Shown here piece by piece: positions 8,392 through 15,351 of a stretch of 15,445 bases of DNA (positions within the stretch are counted from its first letter, which is position 1; every line of letters begins with the position of its first letter). Position numbers and translations under genes: made by a program. The DNA is from an uncultured Bacteroides sp. (GTDB lineage: Bacteria > Bacteroidota > Bacteroidia > Bacteroidales > Bacteroidaceae). The notes under the pieces were generated by a model that saw nothing but the letters and a program-made list of their open reading frames with translations, was not told the DNA's origin and did not search any database. The DNA is taken from the NCBI RefSeq assembly GCF_910586915.1, contig NZ_CAJULN010000055.1, forward strand, positions 1-15,445. Direction: 5' to 3'.

Positions 8392-9780
8392 CTAATTTTC
8401 GGTTGGCGGATTAGTGTCGGGCACTAACTCACCCTCAAATTTTTCTTTCACATTTCCCCACGGCTCAATTTCTGCATATATGGCAAATTGCCCAGCTCCC
8501 TTAAAGGTGATATTCACTTTCACATGCGTATTGCGGAAAAGGGAACATAATTGAGGAAGGATGGCGGTATAGCTGGCAGCTTTCCAGTTTGCAGGGTCTT
8601 TTTCATCCAAAGGTGCATTCTCGTCCAAATCCAACTCGTTTGTAATCACCGTAAGGCGGTATTGCTGCAATTTCAGTTCGTCAGCCCAAGGGTTTTCTTT
8701 TGTTTCCTCCTCGTCTTTGGCAGGCCATGCGGGATTGCGGCTTTCGGGCAGATAGACAACGGGGGCATCTGCATAGGTATGCTTCGTTTCATCCACACCG
8801 TCAGCTTTCGGTTCTATGACGGGGGCATCTGGTGCATTCGTTTCCTTGCTATACCAATGGGTATAAACGCTATGAGTAGCCCGTTCCGGCACTTCGTTGT
8901 CTGTCAGCCACTGATAACGCGCAATGTCGGTGTCGGCATTCTTTTCCGTTTCCTTTTTCATCCAATCTATCCAATTGCCTTCCAACGGCAGGAGTTCTTG
9001 TCGCTCCGTATCTACTACATGGTATTTACCTTCTGCATCTGTGTTTACATAAGGCATCAGATAGGATTGGTCGGCAATGTTCTCCAACGTCCATCCTAAC
9101 AATTTGATTTTTCTCTTCTTGGAAGAAATGACATCTCCCTCTTCCGGTTTCGGGTTCTCCGGAATTTGAATCGTATTGTTGGTGTAACTGAACGTAATCT
9201 TACTTACGGTTCTGACAATGTAGCATTCTTTTTCTTCCGATGTCTTCCCCATTTCAAACTCATATACAGCAGTCATGGGCAATCCCGTTTGGACAAGGTC
9301 ATCTGCCTGTTGCGGAAAAAAGCTGACGCGATCGATGCTGGCAATACCAGTACGATGATCAGGAAGATACATTTCGTTCGGTTCCAGGTCTATCTTATTT
9401 CCTTCCAAATCCTTCACCTGCGCTTCGTTGGCAATCAGATATACCCGTTTGGTCAATTCTCCTTCTACTTCAAACTCTTTTTCATCGGAAAGACGGATAC
9501 CTATGCTGTTAAAATCATAGCAGTCATTGTATTCTACCGTCCAATAGCCGTTCTTACTTTTGCTCAAGATTACGATACGCAGACTGTGCATCGCCTCCTC
9601 ATTCACTGTCTCGCTTTGCGAATCAGCGTCCAGTGTTTGGACTTTCAATGTCAATGTCGCCTGTTTCGTCTCCCTGCCGCCTTCGTTGTACACATCATCG
9701 GCGCAAGCCGAGAGCGTTACCACGGACAACACGGTGCAGAACATTGCAACTATCTTATATGTAATCTTCGTCTTACTCAT
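8392..9780 (-). CDS. FimA-like accessory fimbrial lipoprotein
   Basis: 462 aa; signal ending TLSAC gives Cys26. The N-terminal strands (ATLTLKVQTLD at 41-51, MHSLRIVIL at 64-72, TKRVYLIANEA at 110-120) fit the first beta-sandwich domain of FimA/Mfa-type pilins, with LPMTAVYEFEM and VRTVSKITFSY (about 167-199) as the next strands. The end contains IYAEIEPWGN (near 434-443), a common fimbrillin closing strand. There is no clear TR/TK trimming site after the lipid anchor, unlike its neighbours. A Pro/Asp-rich stretch contains DAPV twice, 20 codons apart, reflecting a 13-bp DNA repeat. It starts 3 bases after the Mfa2-like gene, which suggests translational coupling. It could be an assembly or adaptor subunit like those encoded after mfa2 in Porphyromonas; the exact family is uncertain. 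Confidence 0.75.
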   Translation of the reverse strand: MSKTKITYKIVAMFCTVLSVVTLSACADDVYNEGGRETKQATLTLKVQTLDADSQSETVNEEAMHSLRIVILSKSKNGYWTVEYNDCYDFNSIGIRLSDEKEFEVEGELTKRVYLIANEAQVKDLEGNKIDLEPNEMYLPDHRTGIASIDRVSFFPQQADDLVQTGLPMTAVYEFEMGKTSEEKECYIVRTVSKITFSYTNNTIQIPENPKPEEGDVISSKKRKIKLLGWTLENIADQSYLMPYVNTDAEGKYHVVDTERQELLPLEGNWIDWMKKETEKNADTDIARYQWLTDNEVPERATHSVYTHWYSKETNAPDAPVIEPKADGVDETKHTYADAPVVYLPESRNPAWPAKDEEETKENPWADELKLQQYRLTVITNELDLDENAPLDEKDPANWKAASYTAILPQLCSLFRNTHVKVNITFKGAGQFAIYAEIEPWGNVKEKFEGELVPDTNPPTEN

Positions 9781-9783
9781 CTC

Positions 9784-10818
9784 TTAAAGTTCCGCGTTAT
9801 TGATTCTCACCACCCAGTTATTTACTACAATGCGCGTTTTCAGCCAAATTCCGTTTTGCAGGAAGAAGAAAAGCGTCCAACGGCTTTCGCGGTCCAGATA
9901 TTCCTGATCGCCCATCTTATAATATTCGCTACGTGTCAGCAAAAGGTATTCGTTCAACGGGAAGTCTATCACTTCCTTACCATCTTCGTGACGTTTCACC
10001 ACCAGGCGAGGGTTGTTCTTTTTCATCAGGCGCGAAGTGCTGAGTTCAGCATAGGCAACTTCCACGGGTTGGGGCACTACCTGACCGGGACCTACAATAG
10101 AAACACCTGTCTGTGCCTGCCCTTTAGCCCACGGAGTATAAAGGATGGGAGAAGTGCCTTCCGTCAGAAGGTCGTTGTCGTAGTTGAACAATGAATTATT
10201 GTCGGTAATTTCAAAATCGAAATCATCGGCATTTACTGTTCCTCCATTCACCTGTTGCAATACGATGCGGATGTTGTTGGTATTCTTCATCATCTCTACA
10301 ACTCCTTGACTGTAGAGGTCGGCAGTGGCGAGCGACAGTTCGCCCCAAAACATATCATGTAGTTTCCGGTCTGCCGGACGAGCGGCTGCCACGCGGTTTT
10401 TGTCCATCTCCACCCGCAAATCCGTATATTTGCTTCCGGTAGCAGGTTCTTCAATCACCGAAAAGGTTTTCTCTTCGCAGGCAAGCCCTCCGTAGGCGAC
10501 GAAATGATAATTCCCTTTGTCAAGGTCTATTTTCATCCGGTAGTTTTCGTCCTGCAACTCCGTGCCTGTCACAGTCTTTGTATCTACATAATTGCCTTTG
10601 TCGTCGTAGATATAGAGCGTCAGGCAATCCACTTGCTTTGGAAAAGCGTTGGCGTACTCCATATTGTAATCGTAGATGAAGCGCAACGATACGCCGTGCG
10701 GACACGGGTCGAGGTCTTCGTAAATACGTTCGCACGAAGATAAGGCAAGACTTATGGATGCGACGCCGAACGCCGCACCCATAAGTCTTGAAATTATATT
10801 TCGTTTGCTACTTTGCAT
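9784..10818 (-). CDS. FimB/Mfa2-family fimbrial anchor subunit
   Basis: 344 aa lipoprotein of the Mfa2/FimB family, whose Porphyromonas members anchor the shaft to the outer membrane and limit fibre length. The signal ends ALSSC (Cys29). The family signature follows directly: ERIYEDLDPCP, then VSLRFIYDYNMEYANAFP and VDCLTLYIYDDKGNYV (about 30-77), then KIDLDKGNYHFVAYGG. The C-terminus reads NNWVVRINNAEL, very like the last residues of the major fimbrillin encoded just upstream. No Arg trimming site is seen near the anchor, which fits a subunit that keeps its lipid. It starts 8 bases after the Mfa1-like gene and ends 3 bases before the next gene. Confidence 0.93.
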   Translation of the reverse strand: MQSSKRNIISRLMGAAFGVASISLALSSCERIYEDLDPCPHGVSLRFIYDYNMEYANAFPKQVDCLTLYIYDDKGNYVDTKTVTGTELQDENYRMKIDLDKGNYHFVAYGGLACEEKTFSVIEEPATGSKYTDLRVEMDKNRVAAARPADRKLHDMFWGELSLATADLYSQGVVEMMKNTNNIRIVLQQVNGGTVNADDFDFEITDNNSLFNYDNDLLTEGTSPILYTPWAKGQAQTGVSIVGPGQVVPQPVEVAYAELSTSRLMKKNNPRLVVKRHEDGKEVIDFPLNEYLLLTRSEYYKMGDQEYLDRESRWTLFFFLQNGIWLKTRIVVNNWVVRINNAEL

Positions 10819-10826
10819 ATTGATTC

Positions 10827-12776
10827 TTAAAATTCGATGTTGTTAACGCGAACTACCCAGGGAAGTACTTCAACGGAAAGTTTAAGATATACATCTCCCT
10901 TCTCATCCGGATCATCCGGGTCTACAGGATCAGGGTCATTTTCTGATATACGCGGATGACCGAGACGTTCAATCTTTGTTACAGCAAGTTTATAGACATT
11001 GTTACGTACTACACCAAATTCCATTGGTCCCATTACACCATTATTTCCATTGTCGTTGTGGCGGTTCCAATAGAAGTAGTAGCAATAATAACCTGGTTCC
11101 TCTCCTGCTTCCTGGCTTGACTGATAAATAGTGAATTTAGCTGCCGTAGCTGCTTTTTTGAAAGCTGATTGTTTTTCTGTATTTTCTTTATCTTCTATTT
11201 GCCATTTGCTCCACAAATAGTCAGGACTATTAGTATCATCACTATACACAGCATCCACTCCGTCTTTTTCCGCTACTGGTGTAATGTTGTTCGGAGTTCC
11301 AAAAACAGCTTTATAAAACTCACTGGTAGTTCCAGCCAGAATAGCCGCTGCACGAACCTCTTTCCATGTCACATACAAATTGTTAGAGTATAAATAAAGG
11401 ATAGGGTCTGTAGCAGAATCACCAGACGCATTTTCAAGGGCTGCTGCCAAAGAATCGTTTGCATCGTCACCTGCTATCATCTTACCTTTAAATATAACCC
11501 CGGTACTGATACCATTCTTTTGAATTTCTTCACCCGGAATGGTATTTTCAGTAACATAACGCCATATCTTGTAATTCTTATCTTTCCAATTATCATTTTC
11601 ATTACCAAGAACATCTGAAATATTTGACGTATACCATTGTCTACGTGCGTCTACATCAATAGCCCAAGTATTATCTTTTACGTGTCCTAAACAGAAATTG
11701 AAATATTTATCATATTCTTTTTTATCAATGATACTATTATCATATTTCTCAGCCGCATCGGTATCTACCACGTAATTAACATCTGTTTCCGTTCCACCAA
11801 TTTCAACATTTTCAGCCAACCCGTTGTCAGAAACACGGCGAAGATAATAGAAGGCTTTGCTCATATTCACCAATGCCATTTTCTGTAGCTGAATTTTCAT
11901 TACAGTCTTTTCGGTAGCACCTTCACCTTCCGCTTTATTTTTTATCACAACATAAGTGTTATTGTCACCACTTCCATCTTTGAAATCGAAACGGGCCACC
12001 GCACGCTCTACCGGAATAGCACCACCATTATTGATTTCTTTATCACTACCGGCATTATTCATACCGGACAGATTGAATGCCTTGTCTACAGAAGTATAAC
12101 TATCCCAATCACTCAAATTGACAGGTATTTGCTTCAAAGCTTTTGTTGCGTTGGCGGTAGACATCAGGAATCCTTGCTTATGCTCAGCTCCGCCCCAAAC
12201 GGCATTGTCTTGACCTGACGAGGGAGCTTCTATAACAGAACCAACAGCATTATACCAATCCGTTTTTCCAAATTCACCATTATTATTTGCTACCCCTTCT
12301 ATAATATTCTTCAATTCATGAGTCGGATTACAGAATGCATACACATAAATTTTACATTCATCCAGAGTTAATGTCTTTTCACCATTGTTATAATAAGTAG
12401 CCAATGTAGATTTACTAATTTTCTGAGTCGCAGAAATCTTTCCTTCTGTTATCTTGTCCAATCCTCCTTCTTCTCCATAGGCGATGAATTTGTTGTTCTT
12501 ATCGGCCAAAACCAATAAAAGAGATTTCACATCATTTTCGTAATCCTTTCCTACTTCCTTGCCATCAGAACTACCACCGTTTTCCTCTGTTGTACTTCGC
12601 GTGCCTGCTCCCGCAACCGGAAGCTGTACTGCCACATTCATATACACAGCATCTTTCGTGCTGCCATTCTGTTCGGAACCGGGTTCATTCCCCGTCAGTT
12701 CGTCACTGCTACACCCTGCAAGCAATCCTAATGAAAGAATGCCTACAAAAAACTTGCTATAACATTTCATTCTCAT
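10827..12776 (-). CDS. Mfa1-family major fimbrillin (pilus shaft subunit)
   Basis: 649 aa, the probable polymerising shaft subunit of a type V pilus. Signal and lipobox end LLAGC (Cys22). GAGTRS gives a candidate protease trimming site at Arg60; in Porphyromonas such cleavage frees the groove for strand exchange. The first sandwich strand is KSLLLVLADKNNKFIAYG (84-101), and VERAVARFDF (256-265) follows in the middle. The C-terminal part is diagnostic: CYYFYWNRHNDN, then GVMGPMEFGVVRNNVYKL and LGHP (about 565-608), ending LPWVVRVNNIEF. The spacer NDPDPVDPDDPDEKGD before the last strand is acidic. It is somewhat longer than the Porphyromonas Mfa1 protein. The gene looks more AT-rich than the two before it, which may reflect diversification of a surface antigen. 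Starts at 12776 (ATG); a second in-frame ATG lies at 12770. Confidence 0.95.
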   Translation of the reverse strand: MRMKCYSKFFVGILSLGLLAGCSSDELTGNEPGSEQNGSTKDAVYMNVAVQLPVAGAGTRSTTEENGGSSDGKEVGKDYENDVKSLLLVLADKNNKFIAYGEEGGLDKITEGKISATQKISKSTLATYYNNGEKTLTLDECKIYVYAFCNPTHELKNIIEGVANNNGEFGKTDWYNAVGSVIEAPSSGQDNAVWGGAEHKQGFLMSTANATKALKQIPVNLSDWDSYTSVDKAFNLSGMNNAGSDKEINNGGAIPVERAVARFDFKDGSGDNNTYVVIKNKAEGEGATEKTVMKIQLQKMALVNMSKAFYYLRRVSDNGLAENVEIGGTETDVNYVVDTDAAEKYDNSIIDKKEYDKYFNFCLGHVKDNTWAIDVDARRQWYTSNISDVLGNENDNWKDKNYKIWRYVTENTIPGEEIQKNGISTGVIFKGKMIAGDDANDSLAAALENASGDSATDPILYLYSNNLYVTWKEVRAAAILAGTTSEFYKAVFGTPNNITPVAEKDGVDAVYSDDTNSPDYLWSKWQIEDKENTEKQSAFKKAATAAKFTIYQSSQEAGEEPGYYCYYFYWNRHNDNGNNGVMGPMEFGVVRNNVYKLAVTKIERLGHPRISENDPDPVDPDDPDEKGDVYLKLSVEVLPWVVRVNNIEF

Positions 12777-12804
12777 AAGATATAAGTTTTAAAATTATTG
12801 TTCT

Positions 12805-14238
12805 TTATTTCTTCAGTTCTTCTATTTGCTTCAACATTTCTCCGGCTTCCGCCACACCTTTACGGGCTGCTTCGGCAAACAGTTGTTTCGCCGTATCAAA
12901 GTCGTTTTGCAAAGCAGCATATGTTGCGCGTGCATAGATAGCTTGCGGCGAATTTCCTGCTTTGGCAAGATAGCGTTCCGTATTCTTCATGTCGCGCAGG
13001 CGCATTGCAGTGTTTGCCGCATTCAGGTTAGCAACTTCATCGTTGGGGAACATACGCACGGCGATGCTGAACGTCTCGTTGTATTCGTCGCTGCCCGGTT
13101 CCATCTCCTGTGCGGCGAGATACATTTCGTTGAGGCTCAACTTTTGTGGTTGCGTCTTTAGCAGGCGTTTGATTTCTGCCACATCCGTGTATGCACGCAC
13201 TTCATACTTCACGGCATAGTCCGAGTGGCGCAAACCAGGGTAAATATTCTTCAACAACCAAGCATAGTCTGCCGGATAAGTTTTCTTTATTTTCCACTCT
13301 TTGGCATCCGGCTCCATATTGCTGCGAATCAAAGCGAGAATGGCGTCGCGGTTTTGCAAATCTGATTTTTCCACGGCACGTTCCAGCCCTGCCCAGTCCT
13401 CGGGCTCGTAGTCGGTGGAGATGATGGATTCAGGGAAGTTATACTGCTTCCGTACATATTCCTTTAGCGTGTGTGTACGCCCTTTGGCCAAACGTTCGTT
13501 GTTGGAATACGGGCTTTCGGGCGATGCATATCCTTTGATGTTAAGGGCAATGATACGTGTGTCCACATCGTTCTTCACAGCATCAATCGTGGTGAGAATC
13601 TTTTGCAGTTCCACCGGATTGCGGCGGTAGTTCTCATGGATTTCCGTACGGTTGACGGGGAAGTCGATATAAGCAGAACCTTCGAGCACATTGATTTTCG
13701 GTTCAGCTTTCGGACGGATATATACAAAGGAGGGCGCGAATGCTTTGGGTTCGAGTTGAAGAGCCAACAACGGTTCTTTATCGCCTGCAAGCGTTTCGCT
13801 GCAACAGCCGCAGATTTCATTCAGTGTAACAAGTCGGGCAGTATTCATCCATTTGTCGTAAGGAACCACCGTGCGGTATTCTACGAGCGACACTTCGCTG
13901 CGACGGTAGAGCATCGTTGTTTCCGGCCGCGACTTATCGTTGCGTAAGTGATGGTAATATCGGTTGCGTCCGGCAATCAGTACCGCAGGCAGGCTCAGTG
14001 TATTGTCACCATCTGCCAAAGCCGGTGTGAGCACCACTTCGCGGTTACTTCCCACCTTTAGGGCGGAAACGTCTATATCCATCGAAATAAAGAGTTTATC
14101 ATCCGAACGGGAGACGGAGAGATTCTGCACCGTTACTTGTCCGTTCATAATCGTCTGTCCTTTTGCCGGCAACACACCGAGCAGGGAGAACAAGCCACAA
14201 CATACTATTACAGCTATTCTGTTATTCATCGTACGCAT
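12805..14238 (-). CDS. DUF3868 protein with OmpA-like domain and TPR-like C-terminus
   Basis: 477 aa from the ATG at 14238; the open frame extends to a GTG at 14244, and a further ATG at 14229 is possible. I prefer 14238 because TAGGTAG lies just upstream. The signal peptide ends PAKGQ. Residues about 30-190 resemble DUF3868, including a Cys cluster (EICGCCSE). Residues about 185-270 form an OmpA-like domain (YIDFPVNRTEI, then LNIKGYASPESPYSNNERLAKGR), the type that binds peptidoglycan. The last 110 residues look like tetratricopeptide helices (NLNAANTAMRLRDM, ATYAALQNDFDTAKQLFAEA). DUF3868 genes commonly precede Mfa1-type genes in Bacteroides. A role in holding the assembly site to the cell wall is inference. 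It begins 15 bases after the DUF3575 stop. Confidence 0.9.
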   Translation of the reverse strand: MRTMNNRIAVIVCCGLFSLLGVLPAKGQTIMNGQVTVQNLSVSRSDDKLFISMDIDVSALKVGSNREVVLTPALADGDNTLSLPAVLIAGRNRYYHHLRNDKSRPETTMLYRRSEVSLVEYRTVVPYDKWMNTARLVTLNEICGCCSETLAGDKEPLLALQLEPKAFAPSFVYIRPKAEPKINVLEGSAYIDFPVNRTEIHENYRRNPVELQKILTTIDAVKNDVDTRIIALNIKGYASPESPYSNNERLAKGRTHTLKEYVRKQYNFPESIISTDYEPEDWAGLERAVEKSDLQNRDAILALIRSNMEPDAKEWKIKKTYPADYAWLLKNIYPGLRHSDYAVKYEVRAYTDVAEIKRLLKTQPQKLSLNEMYLAAQEMEPGSDEYNETFSIAVRMFPNDEVANLNAANTAMRLRDMKNTERYLAKAGNSPQAIYARATYAALQNDFDTAKQLFAEAARKGVAEAGEMLKQIEELKK

Positions 14239-14253
14239 AACCACTACCTATTA

Positions 14254-14841
14254 TTAAAATGTATATACCAGATTGACAGCCGCCTTTGTAGGACCGACGT
14301 AATGATGAGATTTGTTTTTTTCGAGTTTTGTGCCGCAAGTTGCACAAGGATAAACGTCGTAGCGGGTATAAACCCAACCCAGACCAAGCTCTGTTTCCAA
14401 GTTCCAATGCTTGTTCAGTATCCACGAATAACCATAGGCAACACCTGCACCGGCAAACCAGCCCTGGTAGCGCCGATTGGAAACTACGGAGAAATCCGTA
14501 CCTAAAAATGAAATGTTGTTGCTTAAGTTGCCCACGTTGTATTGTCCGCCTAAGACATGAGCGCCGACAAAGTGACCTGCAAAGCGGTCGCAGAACCAAT
14601 ACCGTGCTTCCGGCTGCAAGAGCCAATGTTTCCATTTACGGTCGTGAGAGAGTGTCCAGCCATTGTAGTCAGCAGACAAATCAAACGTCCATTGAGGAGC
14701 CAAGCCTACCTCAATACCTGCATTTACATTCAGAAATGCATCATACAAAACATTCGTCTTGATCGCTACTTTCTGCGCTCTCACCACTGTACAGAACATA
14801 CCGGTCAAAACTATCATCAGAAAATAAATTGTTCGTTTCAT
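14254..14841 (-). CDS. DUF3575 outer-membrane protein, first gene of left operon
   Basis: 195 aa. I use the ATG at 14841; the frame is open to a TTG at 14847, but the near-identical gene on the other strand starts at the matching ATG. A signal peptide ends VVRAQ. The body alternates short amphipathic strands and ends in NLVYTF with a terminal Phe, as is common for outer-membrane barrels. PCATCGTK near the C-terminus is typical of DUF3575. Its function is unknown; DUF3575 and DUF3868 genes commonly stand at the head of Bacteroides fimbrial operons, so an assembly or secretion role is plausible. No promoter is visible on this strand in front of it in the sequenced orientation, and its leader (14842-14968) is an inverted copy of the leader in front of the gene at 15352. 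Confidence 0.92.
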   Translation of the reverse strand: MKRTIYFLMIVLTGMFCTVVRAQKVAIKTNVLYDAFLNVNAGIEVGLAPQWTFDLSADYNGWTLSHDRKWKHWLLQPEARYWFCDRFAGHFVGAHVLGGQYNVGNLSNNISFLGTDFSVVSNRRYQGWFAGAGVAYGYSWILNKHWNLETELGLGWVYTRYDVYPCATCGTKLEKNKSHHYVGPTKAAVNLVYTF

Positions 14842-14968
14842 TTCCAATTTTATATTTCAATTTAATGTTAGTCTTTACCTTCATTCCCCTTTTTGTGCTT
14901 TCCCTATAGGCACAGAAACCATACACGAACGGATTCCCTATCCTCATGTGTATGCATACTTTGGCACC
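14842..14968 (-). promoter_or_regulatory. 127-base leader of the left operon
   Basis: This untranslated stretch precedes the left DUF3575 gene. It matches the leader at 15225-15351 in inverted orientation at about 80-85% by eye, with one single-base gap on each side and the same total length. It holds a perfect palindrome GTATGCATAC (14950-14959) and the conserved CCTATAGG (14903-14910), both mirrored in the other leader. I find no TAnnTTTG on the minus strand here. Conservation outside coding sequence suggests a role as mRNA leader or protein-binding region. Confidence 0.7.
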
Positions 14969-14989
14969 TCTCTTCCTAAGAGAGGTATT
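14969..14989 (-). repeat. Inverted-repeat element, left copy
   Basis: Read on the minus strand, this is AATAC, one base, then the 15-base core TCTCTTAGGAAGAGA. The core is itself an interrupted palindrome (TCTCTT-agg-AAGAGA); here the outer bases extend it to 8-bp arms. It is inverted relative to the copies at 15162 and 15204. Together they flank the promoter-bearing segment in the manner of recombination sites of invertible promoters. Confidence 0.85.
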
Positions 14990-15030
14990 GAAGTCTTTAT
15001 AGAAACGCTAATTAATTGAAATACAACGAG

Positions 15031-15100
15031 TATTGAATTAGTTGAAAAAGTGTATAGATTACAAATGTTCTGCAAATTCGCTGATATTGAATTAATTGAA
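15031..15100. repeat. Direct repeats TATTGAATTARTTGAA inside the switch segment
   Basis: Two copies (15031-15046 and 15085-15100) differ at one base and lie 54 bases apart, about five helical turns. A shorter copy, ATTAATTGAA, occurs at 15011-15020, 26 bases before the matching part of the first. This regular spacing on one DNA face suggests binding sites for a regulator or an accessory factor of recombination. The AT-rich context makes chance similarity possible for the shortest copy. Confidence 0.6.
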
Positions 15101-15122
15101 GAAAAAAAAGTTCATATTTATG

Positions 15123-15152
15123 TTGTCATTTACAGTAAATTATATAACTTTG
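15123..15152 (+). promoter_or_regulatory. Bacteroides-type promoter driving the right-hand operon
   Basis: TTG (15123-15125), 19 bases, then TAACTTTG (15145-15152) fits the Bacteroides -33/-7 promoter consensus well. Start of transcription is expected near 15158. The RNA would run through two palindromic elements and the 127-base leader into the gene at 15352. It is the only consensus match I find on either strand between the two divergent genes. Confidence 0.8.
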
Positions 15153-15161
15153 CCCCATGTT

Positions 15162-15182
15162 AATACATCTCTTAGGAAGAGA
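15162..15182 (+). repeat. Inverted-repeat element, middle copy
   Basis: AATAC, one base, then TCTCTTAGGAAGAGA. It matches the left copy at 20 of 21 positions when that is reverse-complemented. Outer bases give ATCTCTT-agg-AAGAGAT, a 7-bp-arm hairpin. It starts 10 bases after the promoter -7 box, so it is either a recombination site next to the promoter or a hairpin at the very 5' end of the mRNA. Unlike the other copies, it is not followed by GGTG. Confidence 0.8.
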
Positions 15183-15203
15183 TAATCTATTTATTAATTC
15201 ATT

Positions 15204-15224
15204 GATACTTCTCTTAGGAAGAGA
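15204..15224 (+). repeat. Inverted-repeat element, right copy
   Basis: GATAC, one base, then TCTCTTAGGAAGAGA. A direct repeat of the middle copy exactly 42 bases downstream and an inverted repeat of the left copy. It is the true mirror partner of the left copy because matching leader sequence (GGTG-C/T-CAAAG) continues outward from both. Confidence 0.85.
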
Positions 15225-15351
15225 GGTGTCAAAGTGTACATACACTTGAGGACGGGGAATCCGATTTGTGTATATTTTCTAGGCCTATAGGGAGAGCACT
15301 AAGGGGAAATAAAAGGAAAGACTAAAGTTAAATTGAAATATAAAATTGGAA
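15225..15351 (+). promoter_or_regulatory. 127-base leader of the right operon
   Basis: Inverted homologue of 14842-14968 with the same length. It carries AAGTGTA-ca-TACACTT (15232-15247), a palindrome at the place where the left leader has GTATGCATAC, and the same CCTATAGG (15284-15291). The last 30 or so bases before the start codon are almost identical on both sides. It is probably the transcribed leader of the right operon. Confidence 0.7.

Larger units (their letters stand above)
14990..15161. other. Candidate invertible promoter segment (172 bp)
   Basis: AT-rich noncoding segment between the left element copy and the middle copy. It carries one Bacteroides-type promoter pointing right and close to the right boundary, plus two near-identical 16-bp direct repeats. 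If recombination used the outermost right copy instead, the segment would end at 15203 (214 bp). Inversion is inferred from the layout and not shown by the sequence. Confidence 0.65.

Noticed and set aside
9166..10194. 342-codon open frame on the plus strand
   Set aside because: Antisense to two well-supported fimbrial genes (Mfa2-like and accessory pilin). Its translation is rich in Phe, His and Cys with no coherent domain.
14841..14847. Upstream TTG start for the left DUF3575 gene
   Set aside because: The mirror gene starts at the matching ATG, and the TTG adds only two residues before a normal signal peptide.
14990..15203. A recombinase or small regulator gene inside the switch segment
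   Set aside because: The segment is AT-rich with no open frame of useful length; any invertase must be encoded elsewhere.
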